From contig NZ_JAJSOK010000005.1 in NCBI RefSeq assembly GCF_021283305.1, positions 141,705 through 205,704 of the forward strand: 64,000 nucleotides of DNA, written 5' to 3'. Made by a program: the position numbers and the translations under genes. Below the pieces are notes generated by a model that had not been told where the DNA came from, ran no database searches, and worked only from the letters and a program-made list of their open reading frames with translations. Source of the DNA: Pseudonocardia kujensis. Lineage in GTDB: Bacteria; Actinomycetota; Actinomycetes; Mycobacteriales; Pseudonocardiaceae. The stretch's first letter is position 1; each line of letters starts with the position of its first letter. Of the stretch, positions 8,239-17,643 are shown in pieces.

Positions 8239-9787
8239 GCACGACGAACTGCGCGTCGGCGTCGACGTCGGCGGCACGAACACCGATGCGGTGCTGCTCG
8301 ACGGTCGCAACCGGCTGCTGGCCAAGATCAAGCATCCGACCACTCCCGACGTGACGACAGGACTGCTCAGCGCGTTGCAGCAGGTGCTGCGCCAGGAGCC
8401 CGACGCTGCGGCCCGGGTCGGCCGGGTCATGGTGGGCACGACCCACGCGACGAACGCGATCCTGCACCGCCGCAACCTCAGGCGAGTCGCGACGGTGCGC
8501 CTCGGCGGCCCGGCGACGCACGCGGTCCCGCCGCTGCGCGGCTGGCCGGCCGACCTGCGGGCGTCGATCTCCTGCGGCGAGACGATCGTCGACGGCGGCG
8601 TCGAGATGACCGGCGAACCGCTGGTCCCGCTGGACGAGGACGCGGTGCGACGGTTCCTGGACTCGGTGTCCGAGCAGGCCGAGGGCATCGCCGTTGCGGG
8701 CGTGTTCTCCCCGGTCCTGCCCGACCAGGAGTATCGCGTGGAGGAACTCGTCGCCGAGGTGCTCGGCGAGCGGCCGGTCTCGCTCAGCCACGAGGTGGGG
8801 TCGCTGGGGCTGCTCGAACGGGAGAACGCGACCGTCCTCAACGCCGCCCTCGTCGAGGTCGCCGAGCAGGTGACGGCTGGCCTGCAGAACGCGCTGAGCG
8901 CGCTCGGCATCTCGGTGGAGACGTTCGTCGCGCAGAATGACGGCACCGTCATGAGCCTGGACTACGCGCGCCGATACCCGATCCTGACCATCGGCAGTGG
9001 GCCGACCAACAGCATGCGCGGCGCGGGGCACCTGACCGGGGAGCGCGACGCGCTGGTCGTCGATGTCGGCGCGACCACGACCGTGATGGGCATGCTGACC
9101 CAGGGCTTTCCCCGCGAGTCGACCGCACCGGTCGACGTCGGCGGGGTTCGGACGAACTTCCGCATGCCCGACCTGGTCTCCCTGTCCCTCGGCGGCGGGA
9201 CGATGGTGGGACCACCGGGCACGGGAATCCTCGACGCAGGCAGCGTCGGGAACCGGCTATCGGCCGAGGCGCTCGTCTTCGGCGGCGGCGTTCCCACCCT
9301 CATCGACGCCGCCGTGGCGGCCGGCCGCGCCGCGGTAGGCGACGTCGGCCGGACGACGGGACACACGCGGCTGCTGCACCGCGCTGTCGCGGCCTGCGAC
9401 ACGCGGCTGGCCGAGGCCGTCGACCGCGTCAAGGCCTCCGCCCGGGAGGTTCCGCTCATCGCGGTCGGCGGCGGCAGCGCGCTCGTGCCGCAGGACCTGC
9501 CCGGGGTGCTGACCGTGCACCGGCCCGAGCACCACGAGGTCGCCAACGCGATCGGTGCTGCCGTGGCCGGGGTCTCCGGGGCGGTGGACCGGGTCTTCTC
9601 CTACGTCAACGGCCGCGAGGAGGCGATCGCCGAGGCGGTCCGGCTGGCCCGCGACGAGGCCATCCGGGCCGGGGCCGACCCCGGTCTGGTCGACGTGGTG
9701 GAGGTCGAGGAGATTCCGCTGGCGTACCTGACCCAGCCGGTGGCGCGGCTGCGGGTCAAGGCGGCTGGCCCGCTGCGGATGCCCTGA
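8231..9787 (+). CDS. Hydantoinase/oxoprolinase (HyuA) family protein (second copy)
   Basis: 518-aa HyuA-type protein beginning with GTG (MAEHDELRVGVDVGG). The phosphate loop VGVDVGGTNTDAVLLDG, GTTHATNAIL, SLGLLERENATVLNA, the LVVDVGATTTVMG second loop and the C-terminal GGGSALVPQDLPG all align with the copy at 3748-5310. The second loop has VGATTT where the other copy has VGGTTS, a possible difference in nucleotide binding. It is coupled to the DUF917 gene upstream and is followed by a 264-nt gap before the hydroxylase operon. Confidence 0.9.
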   Translation: MAEHDELRVGVDVGGTNTDAVLLDGRNRLLAKIKHPTTPDVTTGLLSALQQVLRQEPDAAARVGRVMVGTTHATNAILHRRNLRRVATVRLGGPATHAVPPLRGWPADLRASISCGETIVDGGVEMTGEPLVPLDEDAVRRFLDSVSEQAEGIAVAGVFSPVLPDQEYRVEELVAEVLGERPVSLSHEVGSLGLLERENATVLNAALVEVAEQVTAGLQNALSALGISVETFVAQNDGTVMSLDYARRYPILTIGSGPTNSMRGAGHLTGERDALVVDVGATTTVMGMLTQGFPRESTAPVDVGGVRTNFRMPDLVSLSLGGGTMVGPPGTGILDAGSVGNRLSAEALVFGGGVPTLIDAAVAAGRAAVGDVGRTTGHTRLLHRAVAACDTRLAEAVDRVKASAREVPLIAVGGGSALVPQDLPGVLTVHRPEHHEVANAIGAAVAGVSGAVDRVFSYVNGREEAIAEAVRLARDEAIRAGADPGLVDVVEVEEIPLAYLTQPVARLRVKAAGPLRMP

Positions 9788-9850
9788 GGCCGGGGCGTCA
9801 CGCACGTTGCTCCCCCGAAACACGAGAGCTACGTCACGGAAGCTTTTCGT

Positions 9851-9866
9851 GCCTTGCGCACAAGGC
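9851..9866. promoter_or_regulatory. Inverted repeat upstream of the second hydroxylase operon
   Basis: GCCTTG-CGCA-CAAGGC is a perfect 6-bp-arm dyad with a 4-bp spacer, 185 nt before the molybdopterin subunit gene. A TTGACC hexamer (9883-9888) and a TAGATT hexamer (9917-9922) follow, but their spacing is too long for one standard promoter. Operator function is inferred. Confidence 0.35.
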
Positions 9867-10051
9867 GGTGGGCGGACTCGTGTTGACCGCACATGGATCC
9901 GGGGGCCTGCTGTTCCTAGATTCGTGATCGTCCCACGGGCCAGCGACACGTACCGGGCGGCTCCGCAGACGCGGAGGCGCAGCTCGGCGGCGCTCCCCTG
10001 CAGTCCCCACTCTCGAACCGACGCCACGAGGAGCGACGAGGAGCTTGCCTC

Positions 10052-12445
10052 ATGACCATCGCTGAACCCGTGCAGAACCCGTCCAGGTACACCGGCTCCC
10101 CGATCCGCAGGACGGAGGATCCGCGCTTGCTGGCCGGCCGCGGCCAGTACGTCGATGACGTGACGGTGCCGAAGATGATCGAGGCCGCCGTCCTGCGCAG
10201 CCCCTTGGCCCACGCCCGCATCACGGGCATCGACGTGAGCCGTGCCCGGGAGCTGCCCGGGGTCTTCGACGTCCTCGTCGGCGAGGAGCTGGCGGCAGTC
10301 GCCGGCCCGCAGCCGGTCATCTGGACTCCCATCACCGACCAGCGCATCGCCCGGACGAGGGCGCTCGCCGTGGACCGTGTCCGCTGGGTGGGGCAGGCGG
10401 TCGCCGCGGTCGCAGCGGTCGACCGGTACGTGGCCGAGGACGCACTCGAGCTCATCGAGGTCGACTACGAGCCACTGCCCGTCGTGGCCGACCTCGATGC
10501 CGCGCTCGCTCCCGACGCGCCGACGCTCTACGACGACTGGCCCGACAACGTCACGGGCTCGCAGACCTACCGCGCCGGCGAGCCGGAGGAGGCGTTCGAC
10601 AGCGCGGACGTCGTCGTCAGCGGCAGCTTCACCCACGGACGAGCCTTCGGGTGCCCGCTGGAGCCGCGCGGGTGCATCGTCAACTGGGACGCCTTCGAGA
10701 ACACCCTCGACCTGTGGCTGTCGACGCAGTCGCCCAACCTGGCCCGCGACCTGCTCTCCGAGGTCTTCGGCGTGCCGGTGCACAAGATCCGCGTGCGTAC
10801 GCCCAACCTCGGGGGCGGGTTCGGCAACAAGTTCGACTTCTACGGCGAGGAGGTCATCGCGGCGGTCCTCTCCCACCGGACGGGACGACCCGTCAAGCTG
10901 ATCGAGGACCGCTCCGACAGCTTCGTCGCGACCTCGCACTCCCGCGACCAGCGCCTCGACTTCGAGATGGCGCTGCGGCGCGACGGCACGATCGTCGGCC
11001 TGCGCGGCGTGTCCTACGGGGTGCTCGGCGGCGCGTTCGGCACCGTCGGGTCCGGGCCGCCCTGGGCGTCCGTGCTCACCTCGATGGGGCCGTACAAGAT
11101 CCCCAACCTCGACCTGACCGTGACGCCGGTGCTGACCAACCGCGCCCCCTACGGCTCCTACCGCGGCTGGGGTGCGCCGAAGGGCAACATCGTGCACGAG
11201 CGGCTGATCGAGTTCGCCGCCCGCGAGCTCGGCATGGACCGCACCGAGATCCGGCGCAAGAACTTCGTCCCGCCGGAGGAGTTCCCGTACTTCAGCGGCG
11301 CCGCGTTCACCTACGACAGCGGCCGTTACGCCGACTGCCTCGACCTGGCGCTGGCGAAGGTGCAGGAGCTCGGCTGGCCGCAGCAGCAGGAGCGGGCCCG
11401 GGCCGAGGGCCGTTCGGTCGGCATCGGCTACTCGTTCCACATCGAGCCGAGCGCGTACGGCCCCAGCCGGATCATGAACCTCGTCGGTCTCGCGCACTCG
11501 GGGTTCGACGAGGCGGTCGTGCGGATGGATTCCGTCGGCAAGATCACCATCTACTCCGGGCAGATCAACATGGGTCAGGGCACCCACACGATCTATGCCC
11601 AGCTCGCCGCCGACACGCTGGGCGTCCCGATGGACGACATCGTCGTCGTCACCGGGGACACCGACTCCTGCCCGTACACCGGATACGGAACGGGCGGCAG
11701 CCGAGCGGCACCCCTGGGTGGCGCGGCGATCCTCCGGGCCAGCGGGCGGCTCCGGGCGAAGATCCTGCGGGTCGCCGCCGAGCTGCTGGAGGCGTCGGCC
11801 GACGACCTGGAGATCGAGAACGGCAAGATCAGCGTGAAGGGCGCGCCCGGACATTCCGTGAGCACCCGCGACGTCGGCGACGCCGCCTACCGGCGCCTGC
11901 TGGACCGGCTTCCCGAGAACGAGATGCCGACCCTGGAGGAGGTCGACGTGTTCGACCCCCCGAACATGGCGACGTCGTACGGCTGCACCGCGCTGCTGGT
12001 CGAGGTCGACCGGGGAACCGGCCGGGTGACGCTGCTCGACTGCGTGCAGGCCCACGACTGCGGGACCGTCATCAACCCGATGCTCGTGGACGGTCAGCTC
12101 GCCGGCGGCCTCGCTCAGGCCCTGGGCGGCGCGCTCCTCGAGGAGCTCGTCTACGACGAGGAGGCCCAGCTGCGGACGGCGAGCTTCATGGACTACCTGC
12201 TCCCCACCGCGCTCGACATCCCCCCGTTCCACTTCGTCCACCAGGAGACGCCCGCTCCGGACATCCCCGGCGGGATCAAGGGCGTGGGCGAGGCGGGCAC
12301 CATCGCCGGTGTCTCGCTGGTGGCCAGCGCGATCGACGACGCGCTCAGCGACCTCGGTGTCGCGGTCACTCGGTTCCCGGTGACGCCACCGAGACTGGTG
12401 GAGCTGATCCGCGACGCCGAGCAGCGGAAGGAGGGCGCGCAGTGA
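10052..12445 (+). CDS. Xanthine dehydrogenase family molybdopterin-binding subunit
   Basis: 797-aa catalytic subunit, full length for CoxL/aldehyde-oxidase type large subunits. It starts with IRRTEDPRLLAGRGQYVDDV, followed by the hammerhead domain, GGGFGNKFD near residue 255, YGSYRGWGAPKGN near 367, QINMGQGTHTI near 510 and the C-terminal GIKGVGEAGTIAG with the base-type glutamate. The form I CO dehydrogenase loop AYxCSFR is replaced by SYRGWG, so CO oxidation is unlikely. First gene of an L-M-S operon, overlapping the FAD subunit as GTGA. A GAGGAGCGACGAGGAG tract just upstream supplies the ribosome-binding site. Confidence 0.93.
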   Translation: MTIAEPVQNPSRYTGSPIRRTEDPRLLAGRGQYVDDVTVPKMIEAAVLRSPLAHARITGIDVSRARELPGVFDVLVGEELAAVAGPQPVIWTPITDQRIARTRALAVDRVRWVGQAVAAVAAVDRYVAEDALELIEVDYEPLPVVADLDAALAPDAPTLYDDWPDNVTGSQTYRAGEPEEAFDSADVVVSGSFTHGRAFGCPLEPRGCIVNWDAFENTLDLWLSTQSPNLARDLLSEVFGVPVHKIRVRTPNLGGGFGNKFDFYGEEVIAAVLSHRTGRPVKLIEDRSDSFVATSHSRDQRLDFEMALRRDGTIVGLRGVSYGVLGGAFGTVGSGPPWASVLTSMGPYKIPNLDLTVTPVLTNRAPYGSYRGWGAPKGNIVHERLIEFAARELGMDRTEIRRKNFVPPEEFPYFSGAAFTYDSGRYADCLDLALAKVQELGWPQQQERARAEGRSVGIGYSFHIEPSAYGPSRIMNLVGLAHSGFDEAVVRMDSVGKITIYSGQINMGQGTHTIYAQLAADTLGVPMDDIVVVTGDTDSCPYTGYGTGGSRAAPLGGAAILRASGRLRAKILRVAAELLEASADDLEIENGKISVKGAPGHSVSTRDVGDAAYRRLLDRLPENEMPTLEEVDVFDPPNMATSYGCTALLVEVDRGTGRVTLLDCVQAHDCGTVINPMLVDGQLAGGLAQALGGALLEELVYDEEAQLRTASFMDYLLPTALDIPPFHFVHQETPAPDIPGGIKGVGEAGTIAGVSLVASAIDDALSDLGVAVTRFPVTPPRLVELIRDAEQRKEGAQ

Positions 12446-13317
12446 AGCCGCCTGCGGTCGGGTACGCCAGAGCAGGGGACGTGCAGGAGGCCGTCGGCCT
12501 GCTGGCCGAGCACGGCACGGACTCGAAGGTGCTCGCCGGCGGCCAGAGCCTGGTCCCGTTGCTGAGCTTCCGGCTGGCACGTCCCTCGGTCCTCGTCGAC
12601 GTCAACCCGATCGGGGATCTCGCCTACATCCGGGAGGACGACGGCGCCCTGGTCATCGGCGCGACCACCCGGCAGCGCGACGTCGAGCTGAGCCCGGTGG
12701 TGGCCGAGGCCGTCCCGATGCTCCCCGAGGCGCTGCGGCACGTCGGGCACGTGACCAACCGCAACCGGGGCACGGTCGGGGGAAGCGTCGCCCACGCCGA
12801 CTCCGCCGCCGAGCTGCCGACGGTCGTCACCTGTCTGGGTGGGGAGATCGTCGTCGAGGGACCACGAGGGCGCCGGACGATCGCCGCCGAGGACTACTTC
12901 ACCGGCACCTTCACCACGGCGACCGAGTACGACGAGCTGCTGACCGCCGTCCGGTTCCCCCGGCTGCCGGCCGGCACCGGCGTCGCCGTCGAGGAGCTCG
13001 CCCGCCGGCACGGCGACTTCGCCATCGTCGCGGCGTTCGCCGCCGTCCACCTCGGTCCCGACGGCACTGTCGATCTCGTGCGGCTCGGCCTCAGCGGAGT
13101 CGACTCCGTGCCGCGCCGGCTGCACGAGGCGGAGGCCGCCCTGCTGGGGACCCGGCCGACGGCCGAGGCGATCACCGCGGCGGCGGCAACGGCCCCGAAC
13201 ACCATCCGCCCCAGCAGCGACGTCCACGCCCCGGCCGGCTATCGGCGGGAGATGGCCGAGCTGCTCATCCGACGAGCCATCACGACGGCGAGCGAACGCA
13301 GCGAGGTGACCACGTGA
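12442..13317 (+). CDS. FAD-binding subunit of xanthine dehydrogenase family enzyme (CoxM-like)
   Basis: 291-aa FAD subunit starting at GTG 12442, with GGAAGGAGGG upstream and GTGA overlap with the large-subunit stop. The FAD loops KVLAGGQSLVPLL near residue 32 and RNRGTVGGSVAHADSAAELP near 107 match CoxM-type proteins closely. Its stop overlaps the start of the [2Fe-2S] gene, so the three subunits are translationally coupled. Confidence 0.92.
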   Translation: MKPPAVGYARAGDVQEAVGLLAEHGTDSKVLAGGQSLVPLLSFRLARPSVLVDVNPIGDLAYIREDDGALVIGATTRQRDVELSPVVAEAVPMLPEALRHVGHVTNRNRGTVGGSVAHADSAAELPTVVTCLGGEIVVEGPRGRRTIAAEDYFTGTFTTATEYDELLTAVRFPRLPAGTGVAVEELARRHGDFAIVAAFAAVHLGPDGTVDLVRLGLSGVDSVPRRLHEAEAALLGTRPTAEAITAAAATAPNTIRPSSDVHAPAGYRREMAELLIRRAITTASERSEVTT

Positions 13318-13820
13318 GCGACGTGCAGGTGAGCGACAAGCGCACCGTGTCGGTGACGATCAACGGGCACGTCTACACCGCAGAGGTCGCGCCGCGGGTC
13401 ACCCTCGCGGACTTCCTCCGCAAGGAGTGCGGGCTGACCGGGACCCATCTCGGCTGCGAGCACGGCGTCTGCGGGGCGTGCACGATCATGCTCGACGGCC
13501 GGACGGCGCGCGCGTGCTTGATGCTCGCGGTCCAGGTCGACGGATGCACGATCACCACCGTCGAGGGCCTGGCCCGCAACGGCGAGCTCAACCCGCTGCA
13601 GCAGGCCTTCTGGGACAACCACGGCCTGCAGTGCGGGTTCTGCACCTCGGGGATGCTCATGTGCGCCACCGAGTTCCTGGAGCAGAACCCGAAGCCGACG
13701 GGCGAGGAGGTCCGCGAGGCCATCTCGGGCAACCTCTGCCGGTGCACCGGTTACGCCTCGATCGTCAAGTCCGTCCTGGACGCCGCGGACCGGATGGCCG
13801 CCGATGAGGGGGCCCGCTGA
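13314..13820 (+). CDS. [2Fe-2S]-binding subunit of xanthine dehydrogenase family enzyme (CoxS-like)
   Basis: 168-aa small subunit. GCEHGVCGACTIMLDG near residue 48 binds the first cluster. LQCGFCTSGMLM near 108 and NLCRCTGYASIV near 142 bind the second. These are the canonical cysteines of CoxS-type subunits. GTG start with GTGA overlap to the FAD subunit. Completes the second hydroxylase; unlike the first set, gene order is L-M-S. Confidence 0.93.
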   Translation: MSDVQVSDKRTVSVTINGHVYTAEVAPRVTLADFLRKECGLTGTHLGCEHGVCGACTIMLDGRTARACLMLAVQVDGCTITTVEGLARNGELNPLQQAFWDNHGLQCGFCTSGMLMCATEFLEQNPKPTGEEVREAISGNLCRCTGYASIVKSVLDAADRMAADEGAR

Positions 13821-13878
13821 CGGCCCGAACGGACGGCACCAGGAACCCGCACGGCACAGGGAACGGGAGGAACGGCGG

Positions 13879-14805
13879 GTGACCTACTCGATCCTCGGCC
13901 TCGACCCGGCCGCGGGGCAGATCGGCGTCGCGGTGCAGTCGCATTTCTTCGCGGTCGGCAGCCGCACCGTGCGGGCGCGTGCCGGCGTCGGCGTCGTCGC
14001 GACCCAGTCCGTCGTCGAGCCGAGCTACGGGCCGCGGGGGCTGGACCTGCTGGCCCGAGGGGTGGGCCCCCGCGAGGCGCTGGCGGAACTGCTCGCGCGG
14101 GACCCGCGGGCCTCGACCCGCCAGGTCGCCGTCCTCGGCGTCGACGGCGAGGGTGCCACCCACACCGGCCGCGACTGCATCGGGTTCGCCGGCGACGCCG
14201 TCTCCGAGCACGCGCGTGCGCAGGCGAACCTGGTGGCATCACCCGCGGTGCCCGCGGCCATGACGGATGCCTTCGAGCGTGCCGCCGGTTCGGTGGCCGA
14301 ACGGCTTGTCGCGGCGCTGCGGGCGGCCGAGGACTGCGGCGGCGACCTGCGTGGCCAGCAGGCCGCCGCGCTGGTCGTCGTCCGCACCGAGCCAACCGGC
14401 CGGGCCTACGAGGACGTCGTCGTCGACCTGCGGGTCGACGACGCCCCCCGGCCGCTCGACGAACTCGAACGGCTGCTCGTCAGGTCGAGCGCCCTGCACG
14501 GGCTGGTCGCCCTGCTCGAGACCGAAGGGCTGTTGGTCGGCGAGCCCACCGCCTCGGTGGAGTCGGTCGCCGAGGCGCTCGCCGAGCTGCATCGGGCCGA
14601 GATCCTCGCCGGCCCGGGCAACGGCGAGCCCGCCGTCTGGCGGGGTCTGTTGCTCGCCCGGGTGGGCCGGACCGAGGAGGCGCGCGCCTGCTTCGCCCGG
14701 GCCCGCCCGTCCGTCCCCCACATCGAAGAACTGCTCGACCGGTTGGCCGCGGCGGGGATGTGGACGCTGGAACCCGCCGAGCTGCGGAACTTGCTGGCCG
14801 GATGA
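13879..14805 (+). CDS. DUF1028 domain protein, Ntn-hydrolase-like
   Basis: 308-aa DUF1028 protein beginning VTYSILGLDPAAGQIGVAVQ. GTG 13879 is preferred because GGGAGG lies 11 bases upstream and the family starts with this T/S-F/Y-S-I motif. VVATQSVVEPSYG and ARQVAVLGVDGEGATHTG are typical. The family has an N-terminal-nucleophile hydrolase fold and often lies beside amidase or hydantoin genes. Residues 200-308 form a helical tail that may be a peptidoglycan-binding-like or TPR-like add-on. Likely hydrolyses an amide intermediate of the local pathway (inference). Confidence 0.8.
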   Translation: MTYSILGLDPAAGQIGVAVQSHFFAVGSRTVRARAGVGVVATQSVVEPSYGPRGLDLLARGVGPREALAELLARDPRASTRQVAVLGVDGEGATHTGRDCIGFAGDAVSEHARAQANLVASPAVPAAMTDAFERAAGSVAERLVAALRAAEDCGGDLRGQQAAALVVVRTEPTGRAYEDVVVDLRVDDAPRPLDELERLLVRSSALHGLVALLETEGLLVGEPTASVESVAEALAELHRAEILAGPGNGEPAVWRGLLLARVGRTEEARACFARARPSVPHIEELLDRLAAAGMWTLEPAELRNLLAG

Positions 14806-14922
14806 GCTCATGACCCTGAAGGACGCCACGGTCGGGCCGAGGTACCGGGCGGCCCGACCGGAGGCGACGATGATCGCATCGACCCGGGGTCGGGCCCCGG
14901 TCACGACAGTGAGGACGATGAC

Positions 14923-15486
14923 GTGCCGAGCATCGACGAGGACCGCGACGCCATTCTCGAGCTGCACAAGAACTGGTGGGAGGCCAACCACCAGTTGGTG
15001 ATCCCGCTGATGGAGACGGTGTTCCCCGCCGGGGACGCCTACCTCATGTTCAACCTCAACGGGCACCCGTACTTCGGGATCAAGGAGAAGGTCGCGCTCT
15101 GGGAGCACTACCGCAAGGAGCTCGACATCGTCGAGTTCCCCGACATCGAGATCATGCGCCTGACGATCTCCGGGGACATGGCCTGGATTGCCTGCGAGGG
15201 CATCTTTCCCCTCCGCGTGATCGGCGAGTCCGGCACGGGGTCGGCCACCTGGCGGACCGATGAGGGGATCGAGTACGACCCCTTCGGCATCCGCGCCACG
15301 GAGATCTACCAACGCGACGACGGCACCGGGGCGCCGGTGTGGAAGATGTGGCACTTCCACTGCTCGCCGATGCCGGCTGCCGACGAGCCGAGGGCCGGAC
15401 TCGGCGGCACACGCGACGAGCGTGGGCTCGGGTGCGGGCCCGGCATCACGCCGCTGCGCATGACCAGCCGGGGAGTGCGGTCCTAA
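14923..15486 (+). CDS. SnoaL/NTF2-like domain protein
   Basis: 187-aa protein starting at GTG 14923 (MPSIDEDRDAILELHKNWWEAN). The N-terminal helix pair, GDAYLMFNLNGHPYFGIKEKVALWEHYRKEL and the alternating strands to VWKMWHFHCSP fit the cone-shaped NTF2-like fold of ketosteroid-isomerase-type small enzymes. The C-terminal 40 residues are disordered-looking. It lies in the run of plus-strand catabolic genes, 117 nt after DUF1028. The reaction is unknown; an isomerase or cyclase role on a pathway intermediate is only a guess. Confidence 0.7.
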   Translation: MPSIDEDRDAILELHKNWWEANHQLVIPLMETVFPAGDAYLMFNLNGHPYFGIKEKVALWEHYRKELDIVEFPDIEIMRLTISGDMAWIACEGIFPLRVIGESGTGSATWRTDEGIEYDPFGIRATEIYQRDDGTGAPVWKMWHFHCSPMPAADEPRAGLGGTRDERGLGCGPGITPLRMTSRGVRS

Positions 15487-15575
15487 CTGCCCACACCCGG
15501 GCCTCAGCCCGCAGGCCGCCCGCGCAACCGCCCACCGCGGCGCCCCGGACGCGCCACGACCCACAAGGAGAGCCC

Positions 15576-16568
15576 ATGAGCGAGACCTTCCCCGTCGGGG
15601 TGTTCGTCGCGACGTCCACCCCGCCCGAGCAGATCGGGCCGCTGGCCGCATCGGCCGAACGACTCGGCTTCGGCGAGGTGTGGGTGGCCGAGGACTACTT
15701 CTGCTACGGCGGGTTCACCGGCGCCGCGCTCGCGCTGGGCGCGACCGAGCGCATCACGGTGGGGCTGGGCATCGTGGCCGCCGTCGCGCGCCACCCCGCC
15801 GTGACGGCCATGGAGATCGCGAGCCTGGCCAGGGCATACCCGGGCCGATTCCTCCCTGGCATCGGGCACGGGCTGCCGGTGTGGACCGACCAGATGGGCC
15901 TCACCGCCAAGTCTCCGCTCAGCGCCCTGACCGAGTGCGTCGAGGGCGTTCGCGAGCTCCTCGCCGGCACCACCGTCGACCGCCAGGGCAAGCAGTTCAC
16001 CTTCAAGGACGTGACGGCGGTGCACCGCCCCACCAAGCCCGTCCCGCTCCTCACCGGCGTCCTCGGCCCCAAGTCGCTGCGGCTGTCCGGCCGGATCGCC
16101 GACGGCACCGTGATGAGCGTCGTCGCCGGCACCCGCTACCTCGAGGCAGCCGTCGCCCACATCCGGGAGGGAATGGCCGAGGCCGGCCGCTCCGAGCACC
16201 TGGTCCCGACCTTCGCGTTGTTCAGCCTCGACCGCGACGGGGACGCGGCGAAGGCCGCGGTGCGGCCCGCCCTCGCGATGTACATCGCGGCCCTCGGCCC
16301 GCACAACCCGCTCACCGGCGCGTTCGGGTACAACGACGAGATCGCGACCATGCTCGAGGAGACCGATCCCACCGACCTGCCCGACGCGCTGCCCGCGGAA
16401 TGGGTCGAGACGCTCACGGTCGCGGGGGATCCGGACGAAGTCGCCGCCCGCATCGCGGCGCTGCGGGCGGCGGGGGCCACGACGGTGGTGCTCTCCCCCG
16501 TCGACGCCGAGAACGCGCAGCGCGAGCTGGAACTCGCGGCCGCCACCGTCCTCCCCCAGCTGACCTAG
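15576..16568 (+). CDS. LLM class flavin/F420-dependent oxidoreductase
   Basis: 330-aa luciferase-like monooxygenase family TIM barrel starting [19 protein letters not shown] at ATG 15576, with AAGGAG 8 nt upstream. [22 protein letters not shown] and [12 protein letters not shown] are family hallmarks. These proteins use FMN or F420; the fgd gene 10 nt downstream, which would recycle F420H2, favours F420. The start shown discards an upstream in-frame extension of low-complexity residues. Likely reduces or oxygenates a ring intermediate of the hydroxylase pathway (inference). Confidence 0.82.
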   Translation: MSETFPVGVFVATSTPPEQIGPLAASAERLGFGEVWVAEDYFCYGGFTGAALALGATERITVGLGIVAAVARHPAVTAMEIASLARAYPGRFLPGIGHGLPVWTDQMGLTAKSPLSALTECVEGVRELLAGTTVDRQGKQFTFKDVTAVHRPTKPVPLLTGVLGPKSLRLSGRIADGTVMSVVAGTRYLEAAVAHIREGMAEAGRSEHLVPTFALFSLDRDGDAAKAAVRPALAMYIAALGPHNPLTGAFGYNDEIATMLEETDPTDLPDALPAEWVETLTVAGDPDEVAARIAALRAAGATTVVLSPVDAENAQRELELAAATVLPQLT

Positions 16569-16578
16569 GGAGCGCGCA

Positions 16579-17589
16579 GTGGGCATCACCATCGGATACA
16601 AGGCGTCTGCGGAACAGTTCGGGCCGCGGGCCCTGGTCGAGTACGCCGTGCGCGCCGAGGACGCCGGCCTCGACAGTGTGTGGGTGTCCGATCACTTCCT
16701 GCCGTGGCGGCACCACGGCGGCCACGCGCCGTCGGCACTGGCCTGGATCGCCGCCGTCGGCGAGCGCACGCGCCGGGTGACCATCGGCACCAGCGTGCTC
16801 ACCCCCACGTTCCGCTACAACCCCGCCGTCGTCGCGCAGGCGTTCGCGACGATGTCGCTGCTGACCGAGGGCCGGGTCGTGCTCGGCGTCGGCACCGGTG
16901 AGGCGCTCAACGAGGTCGCCGTGTCCGGGCGAGAGTGGCCGGAGTTCAAGGAGCGGTTCGCCCGCCTGCGCGAGGCGGTCGACGTGATGCGCGGCCTGTG
17001 GACGAGCGACTCGGTCGATCACCGCGGCGAGTACTACACCCTGGTCGACGCGAGGATCTACGACCGGCCGGACCGGCCGGTCCCGGTGTACGTCGCCGCC
17101 GGCGGTCCGCTCGTGGCGAACTACGCCGGACGTCTGGCCGACGGCGTGATCTGCACGTCCGGCAAGGGCATGGACCTCTACACCGAGAAGCTCATGCCCG
17201 CCGTGGTCGACGGGGCCGCCGCGGCGGAACGTGACCTGATCGGCGTCGACAAGATGCTCGAGCTCAAGCTGTCCTACGACCGGAACCGTCGGCGGGCGCT
17301 GGACAACACCCGGTTCTGGGCGCCGTTGGCGCTGACGGCCGAGCAGAAGCACTCCGTCGCCTCGGCGGAGGAGATGGAGCGCCTGGCCGACGAGCTGCCG
17401 ATCGACCAGGTGGCCAGCCGGTGGATCGTGGCCTCGGACCCCGAGGAGGTCGTCGCCCAGGTCAAGCCCTATCTCGACGCGGGCCTGACCCATCTCGTCC
17501 TGCACGGCCCCGGCCACGACCAGGACCGGTTCCTCGACCAGGTGGCCGAGGACGTGCTGCCTCGGCTGCGCGCCCTCGGCACGGACTGA
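16579..17589 (+). CDS. fgd: F420-dependent glucose-6-phosphate dehydrogenase
   Basis: 336-aa enzyme expected to oxidise glucose 6-phosphate to 6-phosphogluconolactone while reducing coenzyme F420. The sequence follows mycobacterial FGD1 almost throughout: [54 protein letters not shown] and the C-terminal APGHDQ-like GPGHDQDRF. Counterparts of the FGD1 active-site Asp39, His40, Trp44 and Glu109 are Asp38, His39, Trp43 and Glu108. It lies 10 nt after the LLM gene, so the pair probably forms an F420 cycle. A TIGR03557-type relative with another substrate is the alternative. Confidence 0.88.
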   Translation: MGITIGYKASAEQFGPRALVEYAVRAEDAGLDSVWVSDHFLPWRHHGGHAPSALAWIAAVGERTRRVTIGTSVLTPTFRYNPAVVAQAFATMSLLTEGRVVLGVGTGEALNEVAVSGREWPEFKERFARLREAVDVMRGLWTSDSVDHRGEYYTLVDARIYDRPDRPVPVYVAAGGPLVANYAGRLADGVICTSGKGMDLYTEKLMPAVVDGAAAAERDLIGVDKMLELKLSYDRNRRRALDNTRFWAPLALTAEQKHSVASAEEMERLADELPIDQVASRWIVASDPEEVVAQVKPYLDAGLTHLVLHGPGHDQDRFLDQVAEDVLPRLRALGTD

Positions 17590-17643
17590 TCGCGGGCCCA
17601 TTGGATGTCCACGCCGATACCACAGCGACGCGAGCGGAGACCG

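Noticed and set aside
9257..12580. A 1107-codon open frame on the minus strand
   Set aside because: It is antisense to the second HyuA-like and molybdopterin-subunit genes, has no family features and is a GC-rich shadow.
10052..13820. Aerobic CO dehydrogenase (coxLMS)
   Set aside because: Gene order fits, but the active-site AYxCSFR loop of form I CoxL is absent (SYRGWG present), so a generic molybdenum hydroxylase is called.
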